Source: Bacteroidota bacterium (GTDB taxonomy: Bacteria > Bacteroidota > Bacteroidia > AKYH767-A > OLB10). Taken from it: a stretch of 64,000 nt of DNA. The stretch is from positions 1 through 64,000 of the forward strand of contig JADKIC010000004.1 in the NCBI GenBank assembly GCA_016721435.1, written 5' to 3'. The translations under genes were made by a program, and so were the position numbers. The notes below the pieces were generated by a model, which saw only the letters and a list, made by a program, of their open reading frames with translations, did no database searches and was not told where the DNA came from. Below are positions 41,122-50,520 of this stretch, piece by piece; the stretch's first letter is position 1; each line of letters starts with the position of its first letter.

Positions 41122-43629
41122 TCAGTGTTTCTTCAACAGTGAATGATAAAGGGTCCGGATGTCAGAGGTTAAACGGTCATAATTAAATCTTGACTGAGTA
41201 AACGCCGGGCCTGATAAACTCATTTTATGTCGTAATTGATCGTCATTCACCAGTCGGTCCAGCGCTTTTGTAAAGGCAGGAAGGTCATTAGTGGGGACCA
41301 GTATCGCTGTAACATCGGGAATTACAATATTTTGAACACCACCTACATTCGTTGAAATGATAGGCACTCCTGCAGCCTGAGCTTCTATTAAACTTGCGGG
41401 TGTTCCTTCGTTCAATGAAGTAAATGCTATGATATCTATTCCACACATGGCTTTGTCTGCCTCAAAAATCCATGATGTGAATATTAATCCGGCTTCAGGG
41501 TCTTCTTTTTCAGGACAGGAATAGGCAATGCCCGACTGCTCACAAAACTCCTGCATCTCCACTCTTTGTTCACCATCCCCGATGATGAGTCCTTTGATTT
41601 TAACTTTTTTGTTTTTGTAGACGTTGTTCCAGCCCTGAATGAAAAGTTTTAGGTTTTTGATAGGTACAATCCTTCCAATTATCCCAATGGCAACGGTGTC
41701 ATCGTCAATGCTGAATCGTTTTCTGAATTCCCTTCGTTTAATTTCCTTATCTGTATGAAAGGGCGCCAGATCATAGCCAAGCTCTACAATATGTACTTTA
41801 GAAGCAGGTGCAATTTTATAGATGTCGCAAAGCTCATGTTTTTGATTTTCACTGATGGCAATAATACCGGAACTGATTTTACCAAGGAATCGTTCCATCT
41901 CTAAGATCATTTTTGTTTTCGTGTTCCCGAAATAACTATGAAAGACATGTCCGTGAAAAGTGTGAACAATTACAGGCACCTTCGCTTTCCAGGCAGCAAT
42001 TCTTCCAACCATTCCTGCTTTTGCAGCATGCGTATGTACAATGTCGGGTTTAAAGTCACGGATGATTTTTGTGAGATGGAGGAAGGCTTTTCTGTCCTTC
42101 AGGAAGTTTAATTCCCGCATCATATCCGGAATATATACAGGCTCAAGTCCCAGGTTTTCCAGCATAAACTCTGAACGCTCCTCTGAATCCTCTTTTATTC
42201 CCGCTACAATCATCGTTTCAAATTCCGGACGTAAACGGGCGGCAATACTTGCAGCATTGTAAGTGATACCACCGAGATTAAGTCTGTTCACGATTTGCAG
42301 CACTTTATACCGGGGTTTAACATTCCGAATGATTACAGGCGTTACAATTTCGGGATGATTTCCTTTAGTTGAATCGACAGTAATAGGATGCCCGCCGATA
42401 CAAGGCCTTCCAGGTAGGTAAAGACCTTTTGATAGAATCGATTCCCTTTGGAGAAGTTCATTGTAATAGTTCCGTACGTCTGATACTAATCGCTCCACAC
42501 CAAATTTCCCCGATGCAAATTCAGGACCTAATACACTCATCCTTTTTCGAAGTTGTTCATCAGAGATAAGTCTGGATAAACTTTGAGTAAATGCTTCCCC
42601 ATCACCTGTAGGAACTATTAATGCTGTTTCATTAGGGATAATGGTGTCCTGTAAAGCACCTGCATCTGTGCTGACGATAGGCTTCCCGGCTGCCTGCGCT
42701 TCAATTAAACTCACCGGAGTTCCTTCGTTATTTGAACTGAGGGCTACAATATCAATGCCTGCTAAGGCCGTTTCAATTTCAAGTATCCAACTGGTGAAAG
42801 TAAGGCTGGCATCGGAATGGTTTTTTTCAGGAGTGTTGTAATTCAGGCCAATAGAACTACAAAGTTGCTCGAGAGAGGCTCGGTCTTCGCCATCTCCAAT
42901 GATAAAAGCATGTATCTTTTTTCCATAAATGTTTACCAGGTTCTTCCATGCATAAATGAATAGGGGATGGTTCTTAATAGGAACCAACCTTCCAATAATT
43001 CCAACCGCCAGCGTGTCATCAGAAAGATGATATTTTTTTCGAAATTCTTTTCTTAAAAATTCCTGGTTAAAAGAGAAACGGCTTAAGTCAAAACCGAGTG
43101 GAATGGTTTTGATTTTTTCAGGTTTGCATATATTGTATTGCTCGCTTAACTCTTGCTTTTGTTTTTCACTGATGGCGATAATCCCTGTGCTTAGCTTAGC
43201 CATCATTTTTTCAATACCTATGAAAATATTGGTCTTGGCGGGATTGAAATAACTATGGAATACGTGTCCGTGAAAAGTATGTAAAATGATGGGCACACCC
43301 AACTGATAAGCAGCAATTCTCCCTAATGTTCCTGCTTTTGCCGCATGCGTATGAACGATGTCGGGTTTGAATTTTTTTATAATATTTTTAATGTCCGTAA
43401 ATGCCTTCCGATCATCTGAAAAATTAATTTCCCGCCTCATGGTATGGATATAATAAGGACTGAGTTGCATCCGGTCAAGAATAAATTCTGAACTTTCTTC
43501 CGATTCATCTCTCATTCCTGCCACTAACATGGTTTCAAACTCCGGGGAAAGATAGGAGGAGAGGTAGGCCGCATTGTAGGTGGGTCCACCCAGATTTAAT
43601 CTATTTATTATACGGAGTACTTTTGGCAT
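41122..43629 (-). CDS. Tandem GT4 glycosyltransferase, two complete modules in one frame
   Basis: A frame of about 835 residues holding two full GT-B glycosyltransferases of about 400 residues each. They are clear paralogues: LRIINRLNLGGPTYNAA against LQIVNRLNLGGITYNAA, DIVHTHAAKAGTLGRIAA against DIVHTHAAKAGMVGRIAA, HTFHGHVFHSYF in both, GIIGRLVPIKN against GIIGRIVPIKN, and the nucleotide-sugar EGTPVSLIEAQAAG against EGTPASLIEAQAAG. The linker (about 40 residues, near 42330-42450) has no homology. One added C near 42313 would create a new ATG start (MLNPRYKVLQIV) for the second module, so two separate genes fused by an indel are possible. Start placed at ATG 43629, just after the asnB stop. 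Confidence 0.88.
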   Translation of the reverse strand: MPKVLRIINRLNLGGPTYNAAYLSSYLSPEFETMLVAGMRDESEESSEFILDRMQLSPYYIHTMRREINFSDDRKAFTDIKNIIKKFKPDIVHTHAAKAGTLGRIAAYQLGVPIILHTFHGHVFHSYFNPAKTNIFIGIEKMMAKLSTGIIAISEKQKQELSEQYNICKPEKIKTIPLGFDLSRFSFNQEFLRKEFRKKYHLSDDTLAVGIIGRLVPIKNHPLFIYAWKNLVNIYGKKIHAFIIGDGEDRASLEQLCSSIGLNYNTPEKNHSDASLTFTSWILEIETALAGIDIVALSSNNEGTPVSLIEAQAAGKPIVSTDAGALQDTIIPNETALIVPTGDGEAFTQSLSRLISDEQLRKRMSVLGPEFASGKFGVERLVSDVRNYYNELLQRESILSKGLYLPGRPCIGGHPITVDSTKGNHPEIVTPVIIRNVKPRYKVLQIVNRLNLGGITYNAASIAARLRPEFETMIVAGIKEDSEERSEFMLENLGLEPVYIPDMMRELNFLKDRKAFLHLTKIIRDFKPDIVHTHAAKAGMVGRIAAWKAKVPVIVHTFHGHVFHSYFGNTKTKMILEMERFLGKISSGIIAISENQKHELCDIYKIAPASKVHIVELGYDLAPFHTDKEIKRREFRKRFSIDDDTVAIGIIGRIVPIKNLKLFIQGWNNVYKNKKVKIKGLIIGDGEQRVEMQEFCEQSGIAYSCPEKEDPEAGLIFTSWIFEADKAMCGIDIIAFTSLNEGTPASLIEAQAAGVPIISTNVGGVQNIVIPDVTAILVPTNDLPAFTKALDRLVNDDQLRHKMSLSGPAFTQSRFNYDRLTSDIRTLYHSLLKKH

Positions 43630-43631
43630 TT

Positions 43632-45551
43632 TTAATTTCCTTGCTGCTTGTCCCACCAGTATTGAAACACGAGAAGAGCCCACACTCTGGCTGTTGCCTC
43701 ACCCTGATGTTTACTATCTATTAATTGCAATAGATTTTTTACTTCTTGTGGATTAAAAATTCCTTGTCTTCTAATTTTATCATCGGCCAGTACATGCTTT
43801 ATTTCTTTATTCAAACTTCCTTTGAACCAATTGGCCAAAGGTATCTCAAATCCTTGCTTTGACCGTTGAAAGATCTCTACCGGTAACAAATGTCCGAAAC
43901 TATCCCGGAGTATTCTTTTTTGAGAAGTTTTATTTATTTTGAAAGAAGCCGGTAGACTAAAGGCAAAATCAACTACCTCAACATCTAAAAATGGTACCCT
44001 TACCTCAAGACTATTGGCCATTGACATCAGATCGACTTTAGTCAGCATATCCCCTGGTAAAACCATCTTACAATCGTTGAGTAATATTTTGTTAAAATCA
44101 TATTCTCCCCCACAGTATTGGGTGAGATTGTTCTTTCTTTTCTTGTCTTCCTGACTCAAGTGTTTCTGTAATTCCGGATGCAATAACCTGAAGGCATTTT
44201 CTTCGCTATTGATAGCGCACCATCTCCAATATCTTTCTTGTGTGCTCAAACCGGCACCTTCTGCAAATCGATGCAGCTGACGGAGTTTATTCCCCAATTT
44301 ACTTTGCCTTGAGCCACTGAATGCTTTTAGTCCGAAGGAAATTAAAGGTGCAAATTTCCCCGTCATTTTATATTTTTGAATTAACCACTCCGCCCGATGC
44401 TTTCTGTATCCACCAAAAAGTTCATCGCTTCCATCTCCACTCAAAGAAACTGTGACATGTTTTCTGGTTTCTTTTGACAGTATATAAACTGCTAAGGCAG
44501 AAGAGTCAGCAAAAGGTTCATCAAAGTGTCTGCTCATCTCCGGTAATGCTCCCACTAATTCATCATCCTGAAGAATAAAGGCAGTGTGTTTTGTATTGCA
44601 ATGACTTGCAACCTTTTGACTATAGGCTGTTTCATCAAAGGCCGGTTCATCCTTGAATCCGATAGAGTAGGTATGAAGTTCCTTCGTATGCCTGGCAGCC
44701 AACGCCGTAATTATGGAGGAATCTACTCCGCCGCTCAAAAAAGCACCTAGTGGAACATCACTGATTAATCTTCTCTCAACAGCCGCATCCAGAAGGGTAA
44801 ATAATCGTGTACAACTTTCCTGATAATTGCTTTCTGAATATTGATAATCAGCTGTGTAAGGGATCTCGTACCAGGCTGTTTCCGTAATTCCTTCAGCGTT
44901 GTATTTTCCCTCCCCTGTCTGAAGGAGAATGTAATGTCCCGGCTGTAGTTTATAAACACCACGATAAATACTATAGGGTACAGGAATATAATTCAATTGA
45001 AAATAAAGCAGCAGACTATTGTAATCTATTTCTGTTGGAACACCCAGCTTTTTCAAACTTTGGATTTCCGATGAAAAAATAAACTGCTGATGGTCGTAAT
45101 AATAATATAAAGGTTTAATTCCGTAACGGTCGCGGGCCATAAAAAGGGTTTGCTTCAAAGAATCATAAATACTAAAGGCAAAAAAACCATTTAATTTGGA
45201 AAGGCATTTTTCCTCATGTTTTATATAAAGTTGAAGGAGCACTTCCGTATCAGAAGAAGAATGAAACGACCGGCCATCAGCAATCAATTCATTTCTCAAT
45301 TCCCTGAAATTAAAAATTTCACCGTTAAAGACAATGGTATAGCGCTGCTCCGGATCGTGCATGGGCTGATGCGCGGCATTGCTTAAATCTATAATTGATA
45401 ACCTCCTATGCCCAAGTGTTATTCTTTTATGCCTGTAAATGCCAAAATCGTCAGGACCGCGGTGAACCATTGACTTCAAAGCTTCTGTAAACCGAATTTG
45501 GGAATCCCCTTCTTGTTGATTTATTGAATAAAGTCCTAGTATGCCGCACAT
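43632..45551 (-). CDS. asnB: AsnB-type glutamine amidotransferase, third copy (intact)
   Basis: A 639-residue protein starting MCGILGLYSIN with the glutaminase cysteine at position 2; this start (45551) is preferred to an in-frame ATG four codons earlier because the cysteine must be N-terminal. VHRGPDDFGIY, HRRLSIIDLSNAAHQP and IVFNGEIFNFREL belong to the glutaminase domain. The synthetase domain has FLSGGVDSSIITALAA (PP-loop), HFDEPFADSSAL, SLSGDGSDELFGGYRKH and LEVRVPFLDVEVVDF. It is the first gene of the exopolysaccharide operon and the only uninterrupted one of the three AsnB homologues. Sugar-acid amidation is as likely as asparagine synthesis. Confidence 0.92.
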   Translation of the reverse strand: MCGILGLYSINQQEGDSQIRFTEALKSMVHRGPDDFGIYRHKRITLGHRRLSIIDLSNAAHQPMHDPEQRYTIVFNGEIFNFRELRNELIADGRSFHSSSDTEVLLQLYIKHEEKCLSKLNGFFAFSIYDSLKQTLFMARDRYGIKPLYYYYDHQQFIFSSEIQSLKKLGVPTEIDYNSLLLYFQLNYIPVPYSIYRGVYKLQPGHYILLQTGEGKYNAEGITETAWYEIPYTADYQYSESNYQESCTRLFTLLDAAVERRLISDVPLGAFLSGGVDSSIITALAARHTKELHTYSIGFKDEPAFDETAYSQKVASHCNTKHTAFILQDDELVGALPEMSRHFDEPFADSSALAVYILSKETRKHVTVSLSGDGSDELFGGYRKHRAEWLIQKYKMTGKFAPLISFGLKAFSGSRQSKLGNKLRQLHRFAEGAGLSTQERYWRWCAINSEENAFRLLHPELQKHLSQEDKKRKNNLTQYCGGEYDFNKILLNDCKMVLPGDMLTKVDLMSMANSLEVRVPFLDVEVVDFAFSLPASFKINKTSQKRILRDSFGHLLPVEIFQRSKQGFEIPLANWFKGSLNKEIKHVLADDKIRRQGIFNPQEVKNLLQLIDSKHQGEATARVWALLVFQYWWDKQQGN

Positions 45552-45612
45552 TTTACACAACAAAAGTATAAATCCTTAAACACTTGTTTTTCTTTATGTA
45601 TTTTTGCCCCCT

Positions 45613-46346
45613 ATGTTTTCCCTGATCCTCAAGGAAATCAACAGTTTCCTGAATTCCCTCATCGGGTATATCGTGATAATTGTGTTCCTGCTGACCATCG
45701 GATTGTTCCTTTGGATCTTTCCTGATTCCGCGTTTAACATCCTGGAGTCGGGTTACGCTAACCTCGATCCCCTATTTATTTTGACGCCATGGGTGTATCT
45801 CTTGTTAGTCCCGGCGATCACCATGCGCTTATTTTCAGAAGAGAAGAAAACAGGTACGATTGAGTTATTATTGACCAAGCCGCTTACAGAGATGCAAATC
45901 GTTGGAGCAAAGTATCTGGCCGGTGTTATTCTGGTTTTGTTCTCGCTCTTGCCGACGCTGGTTTATTATTATTCCGTCAGCAGTATCAGTTTACCTGCAG
46001 GAAATATCGACTCCGGTGCCATCTGGGGTTCTTATATCGGACTCTTATTGTTAGGTGCTTCCTTTGTGGCCATTGGATTATTTGCTTCTTCACTCGCTGA
46101 TAATCAGGTGGTGGCTTTCATCATCGGTTTTTTTCTCTGTTTATTCTTTTACAAAGGTTTTGAGTCGATTGCAGCACTATTTGGAATAGGAAAATTATCG
46201 ACTTTAGTTTTGGATTAGGGATTAATGCGCATTACATGAGTTTGAGCAGAGGAGTGGTGGATACCCGTGATATTGTTTATTTTATAAGTGTCATATTGTT
46301 CTTTTTATTTCTGACCCGATTTATAACCGAAAGCAGGAAATGGTAA
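45613..46346 (+). CDS. gldF: Gliding motility ABC transporter permease GldF (frameshifted near the end)
   Basis: Membrane subunit of the GldAFG ABC transporter linked to gliding in Bacteroidota. About 244 residues with six hydrophobic segments; MFSLILKEINSFLNSLIGYIV, ILTPWVYLLLVPAITMRLFSEEKKTGTIELLLTKPLTE and AKYLAGVILVLFSLLPTL are ABC-2 permease features. The frame changes near 46190, after which IIDFSFGLGINAHYMSLSRG and a last helix ending FITESRKW complete the protein, with TAA at 46344-46346 overlapping the gldG start. TATTTTTG at 45599-45606 resembles a promoter -7 element just before the start. Confidence 0.9.
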
Positions 46347-48040
46347 AGCAATCAACTCCTGTTAAAAATTATCGGGCGCAAGCCTTCCTGCAAATGGGAT
46401 TACTTGCGGGTATTCTTCTCTTTGCAAATATCATTGCATCCTTTGTTTTCACCCGCTTCGACCTTACCGATGACAAGCGTTTTACGCTTACAGAACAAAG
46501 TAAAAACCTGGTTGGCGGACTTAAGGATGTTGTCTTTATTAAAGTATATCTGGAAGGCGATTTTTCTCCCGGTTTTTCGAAACTGCGAAATGCCACCAAG
46601 GAGTTGCTCGATGAGTTGCGCATTTATTCCAAGGGAAATCTCGAGTATGAATTCATCGATCCTTCTGCCCATCCGGATGAGAAAGAGCGTAAATCCATCT
46701 ATGCCCAGTTGTATCAAAAGGGCATTCAACCCACAACATTGGAAGAACGTACCAAGGAAGGAATTAAAAGAACTTATATTTTTCCCGGAGCGTTGGTGAG
46801 TTTTGCGAATGTGGAGATGCCTGCGCTGTTATTAAAAAGTCAGTTGGGAGTGTCGCCTGAGCAAATGTTGAATAATTCAATTCAGAACCTGGAGTTTGAG
46901 TTTTGTAATGTGATCCGAAAAGTTACGAATCCTGCACGTCCTGCTATTGCTTTTCTTGAAGGGCATGGCGAACTGGATACCTCTCGCGTTGCCGATTTAG
47001 CCAATGAACTAAGAGCATCTTATGAATTAAAGCGGGTGGTGATTGGCGGACGTCTGGATGCCTTAAAAAATTTTAAAGCCCTGGTCATTGCGAAGCCGGA
47101 TAGTGCGTTTGATGAGAAGGATAAATTTGTGATTGATCAGTTTGTAATGTCTGGCGGAAAACTCGTCTGGCTGATTGATCCGATGCAGGTTTCCATGGAT
47201 AGTTTGCAGCAGCGTGGGGAGATGATTGCGCTGGCCAGAGATTTGAAACTGGAAGATATGCTCTTTCGCTACGGTGCACGTGTGAATTACGACCTTGTAC
47301 AAGATTTGATCTCTTCATTAATTCCAGTCGTTACCGGTATGGTAGGGAGTCAACCTAAACAAGAGCTTTTGCCCTGGTACTATTTTCCGGTGATGTCGCC
47401 TCGCTCGAAACATCCTATTGTGAATAATCTCAATGCGGTAAAAGGTCAATTTGTGAGCAGCATTGATCCTATTGATGCTCCCGGAATTACACATACAGAG
47501 TTGTTAACTACCTCTCAATATACTAAACTCAGTCCGGCACCTGTTCGCGTTAGTCTTGGTGTGATGCAGTATAAACCTGAGCCTGCTATGTTCCCTCAGA
47601 AATATGTTCCTGTTGCCATGTTACTGGAAGGGAGCTTTACCTCATTGTATAAAAACCGGATTCCTCCCGCTATTGCAGAAAGCAAGGAAATTGGATTTAA
47701 GGAGAAGAGTGTTCCTTCAGCGATGGTGGTGATTGGAGATGGAGATATCGCCCGAAATGATATGTATAAAGGGAGTCCGGTAGCACTGGGATTTGACCGT
47801 TACACGAACACTTCTTATGGCAATAAATCCTTCCTTCTGAACGTAATGGATTATCTCTGTGATGATGCCGGACTCATGGAAATCCGTACCAAGGAATTTC
47901 GTCTGCGTCAAATCGACCCCGCCGTTACGGAGTCCGATACACAACCGCTTCGTGTACTCAATGTGTCGCTACCTATTCTGATAATACTCTTATTTGGATT
48001 GATTAAATCTTACGCTCGTCGCCGTCGTTACGCCTCCTGA
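46340..48040 (+). CDS. gldG: Gliding motility ABC transporter accessory protein GldG
   Basis: A 566-residue protein with one N-terminal transmembrane helix (about residues 17-37), a large periplasmic DUF4350/GATase-like domain (FTLTEQSKNLVGGLKDVVFIKVYLEGDFSPGF opens it, in two stretches), AIAFLEGHGELDT, KLVWLIDPMQVSMDSL and SAMVVIGDGDIARND, and a C-terminal helix (LPILIILLFGLIKS). It matches gliding-associated GldG in order and length. Start ATG 46340 overlaps gldF by seven bases, so the two are translated together. The ATPase gldA is not in the window, as is common. Confidence 0.93.
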   Translation: MVKQSTPVKNYRAQAFLQMGLLAGILLFANIIASFVFTRFDLTDDKRFTLTEQSKNLVGGLKDVVFIKVYLEGDFSPGFSKLRNATKELLDELRIYSKGNLEYEFIDPSAHPDEKERKSIYAQLYQKGIQPTTLEERTKEGIKRTYIFPGALVSFANVEMPALLLKSQLGVSPEQMLNNSIQNLEFEFCNVIRKVTNPARPAIAFLEGHGELDTSRVADLANELRASYELKRVVIGGRLDALKNFKALVIAKPDSAFDEKDKFVIDQFVMSGGKLVWLIDPMQVSMDSLQQRGEMIALARDLKLEDMLFRYGARVNYDLVQDLISSLIPVVTGMVGSQPKQELLPWYYFPVMSPRSKHPIVNNLNAVKGQFVSSIDPIDAPGITHTELLTTSQYTKLSPAPVRVSLGVMQYKPEPAMFPQKYVPVAMLLEGSFTSLYKNRIPPAIAESKEIGFKEKSVPSAMVVIGDGDIARNDMYKGSPVALGFDRYTNTSYGNKSFLLNVMDYLCDDAGLMEIRTKEFRLRQIDPAVTESDTQPLRVLNVSLPILIILLFGLIKSYARRRRYAS

Positions 48041-48042
48041 CT

Positions 48043-49092
48043 ATGAAAAGAAACCGCATCGCCCTCCTCGTTTTTATTCTGCTAGCTGCTGTCACCGCCT
48101 GGTTATGGTTTGGTAAATCTTCTACTTCCCTGAAAGGAGAGTTGCGTGATTTTGCTGTCGCGGATACGGCAGTAATTGACAAGATTTTTTTAGCAGATAA
48201 AGATGGACATAGTGCAACCATCACCCGGGTCAATCCTGACACATGGCTGGTTAATAATAAGTACATCGCCCGAAAAGATGCTGTTGATAATTTGCTGTAT
48301 ACGATTAAAGCGGTGGAAGTGAGGAGTCCGGTGGGTAAAAATCTTTATAATAACACGATGAAGTTAATGGCTGCCAAGTCGGTTAAAATCGAGATTTATG
48401 AAGGGCAAAAAATTCTTAAAACCTATTATGTAGGACATCCCACCATGGACAATCTGGGTACATTTATGTATTTGGAAAATTCCACAGTTCCTTTCATTAC
48501 ACATATTCCGGGCTTCAATGGATTTTTGAGTAGCCGTTATATTTCCAATGAAGCCGAATGGCGCGATAAAGCCATTTTCCGGATTGATCCTCGTACCATT
48601 ACCGATGTTTTAGTGCGTGATTTTTTGCGCCCGCACCGCTCATTTGAACTTGAAAGACAGGCCGATTCCAGTTATATGGTGATGAAGCTGGATGATAAGA
48701 CTCCTGTAAAGCCCCTTGATGTCACGAAGGTGAGAACCTTTCTTTCTGCTTTCAGGGATACCTATTTTGAACGGTTGGATCATGCGATTTCGAAAAAAGT
48801 GCGTGATTCGGTGCTGGCAGCCGGTTCCTTCTCCGAAATCCGTGTCCGGATGGAAGATGGGAAGGAAAAGATGCTCACCTGTTTCCGAAAACCGGTGTCT
48901 CAGGGTTCACGCTTACAAATTGATTTTGAGGGCAAAGACCTTCCTTTCGACTACGATCGCTTCTACGCTATAATGACCGGAGATACTTCTATGCTGGTTT
49001 GTCAGTACTTTCATTTCGATCGGATTTTTAAAGATCCGCGTAACTTTTTGCCCGGAAAAGATATAGTTCCGGCACAGCAGCGATTTGAATAA
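48043..49092 (+). CDS. DUF4340 domain protein
   Basis: An intact protein of 349 residues. An N-terminal membrane anchor (IALLVFILLAAVTAWLWF, about residues 5-22) is followed by periplasmic DUF4340 repeats: DKIFLADKDGHSATITR and WLVNNKYIARKDAVDNLLYTIKAVEVRSPVG in two stretches. It starts two bases after the gldG stop, so it belongs to the same operon; DUF4340 proteins often accompany GldG-like transport systems. Molecular role not known. Confidence 0.85.
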   Translation: MKRNRIALLVFILLAAVTAWLWFGKSSTSLKGELRDFAVADTAVIDKIFLADKDGHSATITRVNPDTWLVNNKYIARKDAVDNLLYTIKAVEVRSPVGKNLYNNTMKLMAAKSVKIEIYEGQKILKTYYVGHPTMDNLGTFMYLENSTVPFITHIPGFNGFLSSRYISNEAEWRDKAIFRIDPRTITDVLVRDFLRPHRSFELERQADSSYMVMKLDDKTPVKPLDVTKVRTFLSAFRDTYFERLDHAISKKVRDSVLAAGSFSEIRVRMEDGKEKMLTCFRKPVSQGSRLQIDFEGKDLPFDYDRFYAIMTGDTSMLVCQYFHFDRIFKDPRNFLPGKDIVPAQQRFE

Positions 49093-49212
49093 AGCATTTC
49101 GGGGCGTATTGTTGAAAAACTGCACCTTTCCGGCAGGTCTTCGTTGACTTCCTTGACTTATATTTGTTGGCTTCTTAATTCAAAGTAGCTGTTAAGAAAG
49201 AATATTATACCT

Positions 49213-50197
49213 ATGAAGTTTATTGTTAATTCTGATATCCTGCTGAAGCAACTACAGATTATCAGTGGAGCCTTACAAAGCAGTAGCCCGCTGCCCATTC
49301 TGGAGAATTTTCTGTTTGAACTGAGCCCGGATTCATTAAAAGCCACAGCCTCCGATCTCGAAACTACGATGTCTGCCGTTATTTCTGTAGATAGTAAGGA
49401 GAGCGGAAAAGTGGCTGTTCCTGCAAAATATTGCTGGAAACATTGAAAACATTGGATCTACTACGCTTACTTTTAAGGTGCAAAAAGATACTTTCCATAT
49501 TGAAATCAGTTCTTCCGATGGAAAATTTAAACTGACCGGATTGAATGGTGACGAGTATCCGAAATTACCGGTCATCGATAAGCCGAATTCTATTGAAATG
49601 TCTTCGGATGTACTGTTATCAGCTATCAATCATACGCTCTTTGCAACCGGCAACGATGAACTTCGTCCGGTAATGACAGGTGTCTTCTGCCAGTTCAGTA
49701 AGGAAGGTACTATTTTCGTGGCGACAGATGCACATCGTCTGGTGCGTTATCGCCGTACCGATATCCGTTCTTCAAAGGAAACTTCCTTCATCATGCCGAA
49801 GAAACCTCTGGGCTTGTTGAAGACATCACTCCCCAGCGTTCATACCCAGGTGAAGGTTGATTATAACGAAGCCAATGCATTTTTTACATTTGATCAGGTT
49901 AGTCTGATCTGTCGTTTAGTAGACGGCCGTTATCCAAATTATGAAGCTGTTATTCCACTCGATAATCCCAATAAAATGGAGATCGACCGACTTTCTTTCC
50001 TGAATGCCATTCGCCGTGTGAGTATCTTTTCTAACAAGACCACTCATCAGGTAAAGTTCCGCATCGCAGGTAGTCAGGTAGATATCTCTGCGGAAGATGT
50101 GGATTTCGGTAATGATGCCAATGAGCGTCTGCCCTGCAGCTATGAGGATCCTAATGGTGATTTGCTGATGTTGGTGATGCCGGTAATGGTGAATTAA
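49213..50197 (+). CDS. dnaN: DNA polymerase III sliding clamp with frameshift and shortened third domain
   Basis: The beta clamp tethers DNA polymerase to DNA. MKFIVNSDILLKQLQIISGAL opens the protein. Two A runs near 49433 and 49450 each lack one A; restoring them gives VPAKILLETLKNIGSTTLTF. Domain II has GDEYPKLP, ATDAHRLV and FIMPKKPLGLLK, domain III LVDGRYPNYEAVIP and FRIAGSQVDISAEDVDFGNDANERL. After CSYE the sequence jumps within frame to DPNGDLLMLVMPVMVN, so about 43 residues of domain III present in homologues are missing (about 328 residues against 370-375). A clamp with this gap should not fold properly; see findings. Confidence 0.93.
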
Positions 50198-50217
50198 TAG
50201 AAATTATTCAATTGAAA

Positions 50218-50248
50218 AAGACTGTCTTTTGTGAAGGCGGTCTTTTTT
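50218..50248 (+). terminator. Rho-independent terminator of dnaN
   Basis: AAGACTGTC (50218-50226) pairs with GGCGGTCTT (50236-50244) including two G-T pairs, with a 9-base loop and a following T tract. Confidence 0.75.
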
Positions 50249-50256
50249 GCTTTCAG

Positions 50257-50319
50257 CTACCGGCTACCGGCTACTGGTTTCCGGCTACTGGTTATCGGCG
50301 TCCGGCTTCCGATTTCGGG
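50257..50319. repeat. Degenerate CTACCGG heptanucleotide array
   Basis: Nine contiguous 7-base units: CTACCGG, CTACCGG, CTACTGG, TTTCCGG, CTACTGG, TTATCGG, CGTCCGG, CTTCCGA, TTTCGGG. It begins nine bases after the dnaN terminator. It is GC-richer than the surrounding genes. Confidence 0.8.
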
Positions 50320-50374
50320 GCAATTCCCATTCTTCGCTGTGAGAGTTTTCTTTCACGATGTGGGACTTCGATGT

Positions 50375-50520
50375 ACAAGCCCTGTAGGGGCGGTATCTCT
50401 GTAAAGAAGGATAGCATCTTCTCCCACCTATGCCGGCAGCGGACCGTAGGACGGTTGCCGGCGGTTGAAAGGATACGGGAAGTTTGTCGGTTACATAGAT
50501 ACCGCCCCTACAGGGCTTGG
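50375..50520. repeat. REP-like composite inverted repeat
   Basis: The arm at 50375-50404 (core AAGCCCTGTAGGGGCGGTAT) is repeated inverted at 50491-50520 with 28 of 30 positions matching. Inside lies a second palindrome: GCCGGCA (50432-50438) with TGCCGGC (50456-50462), and ACCGT (50443) with ACGGT (50451). The whole can fold as a nested hairpin of about 146 bases, like REP/BIME elements. Open frames through it are not coding. Confidence 0.85.

Noticed and set aside
49159..49166. TATATTTG upstream of dnaN as a promoter.
   Set aside because: The -7 element fits, but the nearest TTG lies only 12 bases upstream, too close for the consensus spacing; left out as unsupported.
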